This document shows, piece by piece, positions 19,944 to 32,500 of a stretch of DNA of 64,000 bases. This DNA is from Sipunculus nudus. Lineage: Eukaryota; Annelida; Sipuncula; Golfingiida; Sipunculidae. The stretch spans positions 96,372,723-96,436,722 of the forward strand of contig CM049309.1 of the NCBI GenBank assembly GCA_026874595.1. The letters are read 5' to 3'. Position 1 is the stretch's first letter. Each line of letters opens with the position of its first letter. The notes beneath the pieces are model-generated. The model searched no databases and was not told the origin of the DNA. It saw only the letters and a list, made by a program, of their open reading frames with translations. The translations under genes and the position numbers were made by a program.

Positions 19944-22338
19944 TCAGACTTTGCTCAGGCTATGGCCCTGCCATGCCAGGAAAACATTTCACCTATAAGA
20001 GTGCTACTTGCTGATAACGTTACAACATATTACTCCAAACATGACACCTATCAACCAGAAAAGGGTTCCCAATTAAACCTCTGCACTTCATGACAACGGG
20101 GAATCGTCCCACGGTATAAAATGACGACAGATCAATTTTCCATTGTTAAATTGGGAAACAATCTAATACTTATAAAAGGAATTCGGTTCACGTTTGTTCG
20201 CAATGTTTTCTAAAACCGCGTTGTGTACAATACTGTGCCATACAATATTTTAAAGGTTATTATCCCCACAGTGACATAGGCGATATGAGAATAAGTTATT
20301 TTTAATGTACGTATAATTTTGAGTGATTTTTCCGTTTTTACTGACTTGCACGAAGGTTAGACCGAACACAGCAGAACTGCCTTCGGCATTGACCGGAATG
20401 CGTGCATGCATCGTGGTCACTCAACCTCAAACACTATTAAAGACTTTTGTTTATACGAATAACGCTTGCTTTCAGTGAGGAATTTGAGCCTGACGGGCCT
20501 TGCATTTGAACGAGGCTCTCACACACGTGCGTGGTCAGTAAAAGAGAAAAAACACATGTTTCTCACTTTATGAAATGGAGAGTTCAACCCAGGAGGATTA
20601 ATGACAAAACCTAATTCAAGGTCCCAATTTCTGGAACAGGGGTGGGATGGAATGGTGGCGGGGGTTTCAGGCCTCAAAATTTGTCTGATACCATGAAAAA
20701 AAAAGGTTGTGGTGGCTTGAAATGGGATACGTACCCTCTGCATTGAGCCCCGTTGGGTCCGCTTCTGCTATACTTACGATGTATGCATATTTCTGTTTCT
20801 TTTTCTTCAGGAACAGTTTTCTTGCAACGTACATTTAATAAATCTTTCATGTGTTCCCCACATCTACCTAATATATATGTGTCCAACGATAGAATCCAGT
20901 CAAATATCATCGAAATCCTGAATGCCCTCGCGTCTCATTCCGGTTCGCAATGTAAACATCATCACTGACCAGGTCTTCAAGGTAAATATACCCGGGTATG
21001 AATTTATTTCCACGGGCACAGCGCCACAAAATAAATGTAAAAAATATTTATACATATCTTATTGAGACAGTTTCCCACTGAAAACCTTTATTTTCTGTTA
21101 ACTTTTAGAATAAAAATTGGGCCAACATTCCCCATCTCAGTTAATATATCTCCCCAACCCCGGTAATAAGCCCGGTATACCGGGTTAATCAGCTAGTATA
21201 AGACAAAGGTAAATTATCAACTCCATTCTATAATACCCCATCGTCATTTTTTTTTACATGGGGAAGGCATGTCCAAAATTGTTGTCTTCATACATTATCC
21301 TATTATCCTGCCATCCACATAAACATAATTTAATTATATATGCAGATCCGTGATAGTGTACGACAATTACAGTTTATAGTTATAATTGTTACTTGTCTAT
21401 GTTTTTATCTTCTTCCTCTTATTTTTATCATTATCATAATTACTTGGCCTAAATATAGTCCTCATCCGTCAATGTCGATGGCATGAATTAACAGAAGAAA
21501 ATTACACATTCGAATGGAAATACATGGGTTTATATTAAACTATTTTTATGTGCATTTTGAGGGAACGGTAGTCTCTACTAAAGACAGCAGTGAACTGATA
21601 AGAAGTACCGATACGAGGGCATATTTAATATAATAATGAGATAATGACTCTAAAAGTAGTACATTGCATATGTGAATAACGTTATAAGACACAATATTTT
21701 CTAAAATATGTTCATCTGTCAGTTTGTTTGAGAGCCCCTCGCGTGATGATGGTCTATATCCACCATTATAAAATCATGTGACATAGTTATCATTCTTGCA
21801 TCAGACGAAATTAAGGAAAAGAATGTAGAATTGAACTAGGCATCTACATGTGTGCATTGTTGTTTGATGCCCATGTGTATATCTGTGGCGTCCTGTGTAC
21901 CATGTATATACAAGCTGACTGATGATCATGTTAAGTATTTTATCATTTTTTACAACAATTTAACTTTTATACGACTGTTTTTATAAGCAAGTAGTCCATG
22001 GGCCGTAACGCTCAGCTGAACTTAACATACATGTGATGCGTGCATTGATTATTGATGTCGTTCCCTGGTGCAAGGAACCTTGAACAATGACAGGAATTAC
22101 TGCCAGAGTGCTCAAAATCATACTTTTTGTCCATTGTCCTTAGAAAACAGGTTAAAGTTACCTTATTTAGAGGTCCGCAGAAGATTTAACCAAGTCCTCC
22201 CCAGACACTAGGTTTCCACATCAAACAATCTTAGCCCATCTGACGTATATGGTGTTTAAACCATGTTCTTTCACGTCATGCAGGACACAGGTCACAGTGG
22301 CCTTATTTAGGGTTTCCAAGAAGATTTTATAGGCTTTC
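19944..22338. other. intergenic, no supported gene
   Basis: Frames of 70-78 codons on both strands at 20519-20968 overlap each other and show no recognisable domain. A perfect 14-bp palindrome CCCGGTATACCGGG lies at 21171-21184. The sequence near 22110-22330 leads into the minisatellite with two copies of a CAGGTYACAGTxxCCTTATTTAG-like block (about 22150 and 22290). Confidence 0.5.
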
Positions 22339-25210
22339 GATGACTGTGGTGAGGACATGAACCTATCAAGGACTGTGGTGAGGACATGAATCTTTCATGG
22401 ACTGTGGTGAGGACATGAACCTATCAAGAACTGTGGTGAGGACATGAACCTATCAAGGACTGTGGTGAGGACATGAACCTTTCAAGGACTGTGGTGAGGA
22501 CATGAACCTTTCAAGGACTGTGATGAAGACATGAACCTTTCAAGGACTGTGGTGAGGACATGAACCTATCAAGGACTGTGGTGAGGAAATGAACCTTTCA
22601 AGTACTGTGGTGAGGACATGAACCTTTCAAGGATTGTGGTGAGGACATGAACCTATCAAGGACTGTGGTGAGGACATGAACCTATCAAGGACTGTGGTGA
22701 GGACATGAACCTATTAAAGGCTGTGGTGAGGACATGAACCTTTCAAGGACTGTGGTGAGGACATGAACCTTTCAAGGACTGTGATGAAGACATGAACCTT
22801 TCAAGGACTGTGGTGAGGACATGAACCTATCAAGGACTGTGGTGAGGAAATGAACCTTTCAAGTACTGTGGTGAGGACATGAAACTTTCAAGGATTGTGG
22901 TGAGGACATGAACCTATCAAGGACTGTGGTGAGGACATGAACCTATCAAGGACTGTGGTGAGGACATGAACCTATTAAAGGCTGTGGTGAGGACATGAAC
23001 CTATCAAGGACTGTGGTGAGGACATGAACCTATCAAGGACTGTGGTGAGGACATGAACCTTTCAAGGACTGTGGTGGGGACATGAACCTATTAAAGGCTG
23101 TGGTGAGAACATGAACCTTTCAAGGACTGTGGTGTGGACATTAACCTATCAAGTTGTGTGACAAGGACATCAACCTATCAAGGACTGTAGAGGGAACATG
23201 AACCTATTAAAGGCTGTGGTGAGAACATGAACCTTTCAAGGACTGTGGTGTTGACATGAACCTATAAAGGACTGTGGTGAAAAAGTGAACCTATCAAAGG
23301 CTATGGTGATCACATGACCTATCAAGGACTGTGGTGAGGACATGAAACTATCAAGGACTGTGGTGAGGACATGAACCTATCAAGGACTGTGGTGAGGAAA
23401 TGAACCTTTCAAGTACTGTGGTGAGGATATGAACCTATCAAGGACTGTGGTGAGGACATGAACCTATCAAGGACTGTGGTGAGGACATGAACCTTTCAAG
23501 GACTGTGGTGGGGACATGAACCTATTAAAGGCTGTGGTGAGAACATGAACCTTTCAAGGACTGTGGTGTGGACATTAACCTATCAAGTTGTGTGGCGAGG
23601 ACATCAACCTATCAAGGACTGTAGTGAGGACATTGACCTATCAAGGACTGTGGTGAGGACATGAACCTATCAAGGACTGTGGTGAGGACATGAACCTATC
23701 AAGGACAGTGGTGAGGACATGAACCTATAAAGGACTGTGGTGAGAAAGTGAACCTATCAAAGGCTATGGTGATCACATGACCTATCAAGGACTGTGGTGA
23801 GGACATGAATCTATCAAGGACTGTGGTGAGGACATGAACCTATCAAGAACTGTGGTGAGGACATGAACCTATAAAGGACTGTGGTGAGGACATGGACCTT
23901 TCAAGGACTGTGGTGGGGACATGAACCTATTAAAGGCTGTGGTGAGAACATGAACCTTTCAAGGACTGTGGTGAGGACATGAACCTATCAAGGACTGTGA
24001 TGAGGACATGACCTATCAAGGACTGCGGTGAGGACAGACCTATCAAGGACTGTGGTGAGAACATGAACCTTTTAAGGGCTGTGGTGTGGACATGAACCTT
24101 TCAAGGACTGTGGTGAGGACATGGACCTATCAAGGACTGTGGTGAAGACACGAACCTATCAAGGACTGTGTTGAAGACATGAACCTATCAAGGACTGTGG
24201 TGAGAACATGAACCTTTCAAGGACTGTGGTGAGGACATGAACCTTTCAAGGACTGTGATGAGGACATGAACCTATCAAGGGCTTTGGTGAGGACATGGAC
24301 CTATCAAGGACTGTGGTAAAGACATGAACCTATCAAGGACTGTGGTGAGGACATGAACCTATCGAGGACTGTGGTGAGGACATGAACCTATCAAGGACTG
24401 TGGTGAGGACATGAACTTATCAAGGACTGTGGTGAGGACATGACCTATCAAGGACTGCGGTGAGGACAGACCTATCAAGGACTGTGGTGAGAACATGAAC
24501 CTTTTAAGGGCTGTGGTGTGGACATGAAACTATCAAGAACTGTGGTGAGGACATGGACCTATCAAGGACTGTGGTGAAGACATGAACCTATCAAGGACTT
24601 GGTGAGGACATGGACCTATCAAGGACTGTGGTGAAGACATGAACCTATCAAGGACTGTGGTGAGAACATGAACCTTTCAAGGACTGTGGTGAGGACATAA
24701 ACCTTTTAAGGACTGTGATGAGGACATGAACCTATCAAGGACTGTGGTGAGGACATGAACCTATCAAGGGCTGTGGTGAAGACATGAACCTATCAAGGAC
24801 TTTGGCGAGGAGATGAACTATTCAAGGACTGTGGTGAGGACATGAACCTTTCAAGGACTGTGGTGAGAACATGAACCTTTCAAGGACTGTGATGAGGACA
24901 TGAACCTATCAAGGGCTGTGGTGAGGACATGAACCTATCAAGGACTGTGGTGAAGACATGACCTATCAAGGACTGTGGTGAGGACATGAACCTTTCAAGG
25001 ACTGTGGTGAGGACATGAACCTATCAAGGACTGTGGTGAGGACAGACCTTTCAAGGACTGTGATGAAAACATGACCTATCAAGGACTGTGGTGAGGACAT
25101 GACCTATCGAGGACTGTAGTGAGGACATGAACCTATCAAGGACTGTGGTGAGGACATGACCTATCAAGGACTGTGGTGAGGACATGATCTATCGAGGACT
25201 GTGGTGAGGA
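22339..25210 (+). repeat. 29-bp minisatellite, about 99 copies
   Basis: The unit begins AGGACTGTGGTGAGGACATG and ends AACCTATCA or AACCTTTCA; successive copies start 29 bp apart. Variants (GTGATGAAGAC, ATTAAAGGCTG, GGTGTGGACAT, CAAGTACTG, shortened 25-28 bp forms) recur in blocks. The GTGATGAAGAC variant reappears after exactly 261 bp (9 units, 22521 to 22782) with the same neighbours, and the GGTGTGGACATTAACC variant after 434 bp (about 15 units, 23131 to 23565). The unit is not a multiple of 3, so no long frame exists. No coding role. Confidence 0.95.
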
Positions 25211-25550
25211 AAACAGATCAACAGAACTGCAGTGGAAGCAGTACTTGGTGATAGTGTGTAATAGATCACAAATGTAAACATGGAACTGTGTTTTCTAGAA
25301 TGAACAAAAACCAAAGATAAAGTCGGATTTAACCGATTACGTTTCTTGTATCTTTTGGATTTATACAAATAACATATAAGATTTTCATGATCAGGAACAA
25401 ATATTAAGAATGGTTTCCCCAGTTAAATATAATTGTTTTTGTGTAAACCTTAGATTCATCGATTTCTGGCATGAGTTGATATTGCTTGCATGAATTGATG
25501 TTTCATGCATCTACAAAAAGAACCTGAAGGATCATACAGAAAACGGGTGT
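25211..25550. other. unique spacer between minisatellites
   Basis: About 340 bp of AT-rich single-copy sequence with no frame of interest; it contains two CATGAxTTGATxTT-like blocks near 25470-25505. Confidence 0.6.
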
Positions 25551-25869
25551 AACAGACAACAGGTGCACAGATATATTCATATCCGTTTATAACAGACAAC
25601 AGGTGCACAGATATATTCATCAGTTTATAACAGACAACCGGTGCACATATACATTCATATTAGTTTATAACAGACAACAGTGGCACAGATATATTCATAT
25701 CAGTTTATAACAGACAACAGGTGCACAGATATATTCATATCAGTTTATAACAGACAACAGGTGCACATATATATTCATATCAGTTTATAACAGACAACAG
25801 GTGCACAGATATATTCATATCAGTTTATAACAGACAACAGGTGCACAGAAATATTCATATCAGTTTATC
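25551..25869 (+). repeat. 40-bp minisatellite, about 8 copies
   Basis: The unit starts AACAGACAACAGGTGCACAG and continues ATATATTCATATCAGTTTAT. The second copy loses two bases, and the last is truncated at GTTTATCAGAGAAC. Few substitutions separate the copies. Confidence 0.95.
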
Positions 25870-26130
25870 AGAGAACAAATGAAAGGGTTAGCATTAGTCC
25901 ATTAAAAATATCTGCTATTTCATCTTCAAAACAAGCTAAGGAAAATTTTATGCAGCACGATACATTGGGCTGACAATTTTTCAACAAAGTTTTCCCTAAG
26001 CAGTGAGCACAGTCAACAGTCACTGATAAACACACATGCACAAAGAAAACTAAGTGTGTGTTCTTGGAATAATTACATTGTATGTACTGGTACTCAACTG
26101 CCTGGCTCATTTGGCTACCAGGAAAAAGGG
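25870..26130. other. unique spacer before the 48-bp satellite
   Basis: An 80-codon minus frame fills most of this spacer but shows no domain and is not called. The satellite begins just after GGAAAAAGGGGATATTAACT. Confidence 0.55.
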
Positions 26131-26583
26131 GATATTAACTGTTATCTCATCAGGCAGTTATGAACCATAATCAAAACAGGTATTAACTGTTATCTCATCA
26201 GGCAGATGATAACCATAAACAATACAGATATAAACTGTTATCTCATCAGACAGATGACAACCAAAATCAATACAGATATTAACTGTTATCTCATCAGGCA
26301 GATAACCATAATCAATAAAGATATTAACTTTTATCTCATAAGGCAGATGAAAACCATAATCAATACACATATTAACTGTTATCTCAACTGACAGATGATA
26401 ACCATAATCAATACAGATATTAACTGTTATCTCATCAGGCAGATAACCATAATCAATAAAGATATTAACTTTTATCTCATCAGACAGATGATAACCATAA
26501 TCAATACAGATATTAACTGTTATCTCATCAGGCAGATGACAACCATAATCAATACAGATATTAACTGTTATCTCATCAGGCAG

Positions 26584-29500
26584 ATGATAACTATAATCAA
26601 TACAGATATTAACTGTTATCTCATCAGACAGATGACAACCATAATCAATACAGATATAAACTGTTATCTCATCAGGCAGATGTCAACCATAATCAATACA
26701 GATATTAACTGTTATCTCATCAGGCAGGTGATAACTATAATCAATACAGATATTAACTGTTATCTCATCAGACAGATGACAACCATAATCAATACAGATA
26801 TAAACTGTTATCTCATCAGGCAGATGACAACCATAATTAATACAGATATTAACTGTTATCTCATCAGGCAGAAGAAAACCATAATCAATACAGATATTAA
26901 CTGTTATCTCATCAGACAGATGACAACCATAATCAATACAGATAATAACTGTTATCTCATCAGGCAGATGACAACCATAATCAATACAGATATTAACTGT
27001 TATCTCATCAGGCAGATGATAACCATAATCAATACAGATATTAACTGTTATCTCATCAGGCAGATGATAACCATAATCAATACAGATATTAACTGTTATC
27101 TCATCAGGTAGATGATAACCATAATCAATACAGATATTAACTGTTATCTCATCAGGCAGATGACAACCATAATCAATACCGATATTAACTGTTATCTCAT
27201 CAGGCAGATGATAACCATAATCAATACAGATAATAACTGTTATCTAATCAGGCAGATGACAACCATAATCAATAGAGATATTAACTGTTATCTCATCAGG
27301 CAGATGATAACCATAATCAATACAGATATAAACTGTTATCTCATCAGGCAGATGATAACCATAATCAATACAGATATTAACTGTTATCTCATCAGACAGA
27401 TGATAACCATAATCAATACAGACATTAACTGTTATCTCATCAGACAGATGATAACCATAATCAATACAGATAATAACTGTTATCTCATCAGGCAGATGAC
27501 AACCATAATCAATACAGATATTAACTGTTATCTCATCAGGCAGATGACAACCATAATCAATACAGATATTAACTGTTATCTCATCAGGCAGATGACAACC
27601 ATAATCAATACAGACATTAACTGTTATCTCATCAGACAGATGATAACCATAATCAATACAGATATTAACTGTTATCTCATCAGGCAGATGATAACCATAA
27701 ACAATACAGATATAAACTGTTATCTCATCAGACAGATGACAACCAAAATCAATACAGATATTAACTGTTATCTCATCAGGCAGATAACCATAATCAATAA
27801 AGATATTAACTTTTATCTCATCAGGCAGAAGACAACCATAATTAATACAGATATTAACTGTTATCTCATCAGGCAGATAACCATAATCAATAAAGATATT
27901 AACTTTTATCTCATCAGACAGATGATAACCATAATCAATACAGATATTAACTGTTATCTCATCAGGCAGATGAAAATCATAATCAATACAGATATTAACT
28001 GTTATCTCATCAGGCAGGTGATAACTATAATCAATACAGATATTAACTGTTATCTCATCAGACAGATGACAACCATAATCAATACAGATATAAACTGTTA
28101 TCTCATCAGGCAGATGACAACCATAATTAATACAGATATTAACTGTTATCTCATCAGGCAGAAGAAAACCATAATCAATACAGATATAAACTGTTATCTC
28201 ATCAGACAGATGACAACCATAATCAATACAGATATTAACTGTTATCTCATCAGGCAGATGACAACCATAATCAATACAGATAATAACTGTTATCTCATCA
28301 GGCAGATGACAACCATAATCAATAGAGATATTAACTGTTATCTCATCAGGCAGATGATAACCATAATCAATACAGATATAAACTGTTGTCTCATCAGGCA
28401 GATGATAACCATAATTAATACAGATATTAACTGTTATCTAATCAGGCAGATGACAACCATAATCAATAGAGATATTAACTGTTATCTCATCAGGCAGATG
28501 ATAACCATAATCAATACAGATATAAACTGTTGTCTCATCAGGCAGATGATAACCATAATTAATACAGATATTAACTGTTATCTCATCAGGCAGATGATAA
28601 CCATAATCAATACAGATATTAACTGTTATCTCATCAGACAGATGATAACCATAATCAATACAGACATTAACTGTTATCTCATCAGACAGATGATAACCAT
28701 AATCAATACAGATATTAACTGTTATCTCATCAGGCAGATGATAACCATAAAAAAAACCGATATTAACTGTTATCTCATCAGACAGATGACAACCAAAATC
28801 AATACAGATATTAACTGTTATCTCATCAGGCAGATGATTACCATAATCAATACAGATATTAACTGTTATCTCATCAGGCAGATGACAACCATATTCAATA
28901 CAGATATTAACTCTTATCTCATCAGGCAGAAGAAAACCATAATCAATACAGATAATAACTGTTATCTCATCAGGCAGATGACAACCATAATCAATACAGA
29001 TATTAACTGTTATCTCATCAGGCAGATGACAACCATAATCAATACAGATATTAACTGTTATCTCATCAGGCAGATGACAACCATATTCAATACAGATATT
29101 AACTGTTATCTCATCAGGCAGATGATAACCATAATCAATACAGATATTAACTGTTATCTCATCAGGCAGATGATAACCATAATCAATACAGATATTAACT
29201 GTTATCTCATCAGGCAGATGATAACCATAATCAATACAGATAATAACTGTTATCTAATCAGGCAGATGACAACCATAATCAATAGAGATATTAACTGTTA
29301 TCTCATCAGGCAGATGATAACCATAATCAATACAGATATAAACTGTTGTCTCATCAGGCAGATGATAACCATAATTAATACAGATATTAACTGTTATCTA
29401 ATCAGGCAGATGACAACCATAATCAATAGAGATATTAACTGTTATCTCATCAGGCAGATGATAACCATAATCAATACAGATATAAACTGTTGTCTCATCA

Positions 29501-32500
29501 GGCAGATGATAACCATAATTAATACAGATATTAACTGTTATCTCATCAGGCAGATGATAACCATAATTAATACAGATATTAACTGTTATCTAATCAGGCA
29601 GATGACAACCATAATCAATACAGATATTAACTGTTATCTCATCAGGCAGATGACAACCATAATCAATACAGATATTAACTGTTATCTCATCAGGCAGATG
29701 ACAACCATATTCAATACAGATATTAACTGTTATCTCATCAGGCAGATGATAACCATAATCAATACAGATATAAACTGTTGTCTCATCAGGCAGATGATAA
29801 CCATAATTAATACAGATATTAACTGTTATCTAATCAGGCAGATGACAACCATAATCAATAGAGATATTAACTGTTATCTCATCAGGCAGATGATAACCAT
29901 AATCAATACAGATATAAACTGTTGTCTCATCAGGCAGATGATAACCATAATTAATACAGATATTAACTGTTATCTCATCAGGCAGATGATAACCATAATC
30001 AATACAGATATTAACTGTTATCTCATCAGACAGATGATAACCATAATCAATACAGACATTAACTGTTATCTCATCAGACAGATGATAACCATAATCAATA
30101 CAGATATTAACTGTTATCTCATCAGGCAGATGATAACCATAAAAAAAACCGATATTAACTGTTATCTCATCAGACAGATGACAACCAAAATCAATACAGA
30201 TATTAACTGTTATCTCATCAGGCAGATGATTACCATAATCAATACAGATATTAACTGTTATCTCATCAGGCAGATGACAACCATATTCAATACAGATATT
30301 AACTCTTATCTCATCAGGCAGAAGAAAACCATAATCAATACAGATAATAACTGTTATCTCATCAGGCAGATGACAACCATAATCAATACAGATATTAACT
30401 GTTATCTCATCAGGCAGATGACAACCATAATCAATACAGATATTAACTGTTATCTCATCAGGCAGATGACAACCATATTCAATACAGATATTAACTGTTA
30501 TCTCATCAGGCAGATGATAACCATAATCAATACAGATATTAACTGTTATCTCATCAGGCAGATGATAACCATAATCAATACAGATATTAACTGTTATCTC
30601 ATCAGGCAGATGATAACCATAATCAATACAGATAATAACTGTTATCTAATCAGGCAGATGACAACCATAATCAATAGAGATATTAACTGTTATCTCATCA
30701 GGCAGATGATAACCATAATCAATACAGATATAAACTGTTGTCTCATCAGGCAGATGATAACCATAATTAATACAGATATTAACTGTTATCTAATCAGGCA
30801 GATGACAACCATAATCAATAGAGATATTAACTGTTTTCTCATCAGGCAGATGATAACCATAATCAATACAGATATAAACTGTTGTCTCATCAGGCAGATG
30901 ATAACCATAATTAATACAGATATTAACTGTTATCTCATCAGGCAGATGATAACCATAATTAATACAGATATTAACTGTTATCTAATCAGGCAGATGACAA
31001 CCATAATCAATAGAGATATTAACTGTTATCTCATCAGGCAGATGATAACCATAATCAATACAGATATAAACTGTTGTCTCATCAGGCAGATGATAACCAT
31101 AATTAATACAGATATTAACTGTTATCTCATCAGGCAGATGATAACCATAATCAATACAGATATTAACTGTTATCTCATCAGACAGATGATAACCATAATC
31201 AATACAGACATTAACTGTTATCTCATCAGACAGATGATAACCATAATCAATACAGATATTAACTGTTATCTCATCAGGCAGATGATAACCATAAAAAAAA
31301 CCGATATTAACTGTTATCTCATCAGACAGATGACAACCAAAATCAATACAGATATTAACTGTTATCTCATCAGGCAGATGATTACCATAATCAATACAGA
31401 TATTAACTGTTATCTCATCAGGCAGATGACAACCATATTCAATACAGATATTAACTCTTATCTCATCAGGCAGAAGAAAACCATAATCAATACAGATAAT
31501 AACTGTTATCTCATCAGGCAGATGACAACCATAATCAATACAGATATTAACTGTTATCTCATCAGGCAGATGACAACCATAATCAATACAGATATTAACT
31601 GTTATCTCATCAGGCAGATGACAACCATATTCAATACAGATATTAACTGTTATCTCATCAGGCAGATGATAACCATAATCAATACAGATATTAACTGTTA
31701 TCTCATCAGGCAGATGATAACCATAATCAATACAGATATTAACTGTTATCTCATCAGGCAGATGATAACCATAATCAATACAGATAATAACTGTTATCTA
31801 ATCAGGCAGATGACAACCATAATCAATAGAGATATTAACTGTTATCTCATCAGGCAGATGATAACCATAATCAATACAGATATAAACTGTTATCTCATCA
31901 GGCAGATGATAACCATAATCAATACAGATATTAACTGTTATCTCATCAGACAGATGATAACCATAATCAATACAGACATTAACTGTTATCTCATCAGACA
32001 GATGATAACCATAATCAATACAGATAATAACTGTTATCTCATCAGGCAGATGACAACCATAATCAATACAGATATTAACTGTTATCTCATCAGGCAGATG
32101 ACAACCATAATCAATACAGATATTAACTGATATCTCATCAGGCAGATGACAACCATAATCAATACAGACATTAACTGTTATCTCATCAGACAGATGATAA
32201 CCATAATCAATACAGATATTAACTGTTATCTCATCAGGCAGATGATAACCATAAACAATACAGATATAAACTGTTATCTCATCAGACAGATGACAACCAA
32301 AATCAATACAGATATTAACTGTTATCTCATCAGGCAGATAACCATAATCAATAAAGATATTAACTTTTATCTCATCAGGCAGATGACAACCATAATTAAT
32401 ACAGATATTAACTGTTATCTCATCAGGCAGATAACCATAATCAATAAAGATATTAACTTTTATCTCATCAGACAGATGATAACCATAATCAATACAGATA

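Noticed and set aside
20519-20968. Overlapping 70-78 codon frames on both strands
   Set aside because: They overlap each other, match no family I know, and lack splice or start context that would favour one of them.
25868-26110. 80-codon minus frame before the satellite
   Set aside because: No domain, signal or conservation cue; the length is within chance for this DNA.
27112-32130. 1,672-codon open frame, and its twin at 38546-43564, as a repetitive protein gene
   Set aside because: The frame is open only because the 48-bp satellite unit is 16 codons long and lacks a stop in that phase; a reverse frame is open too. Neighbouring monomers with 44 or 47 bp or TGA break it with no sign of selection, and no promoter or intron context was seen.
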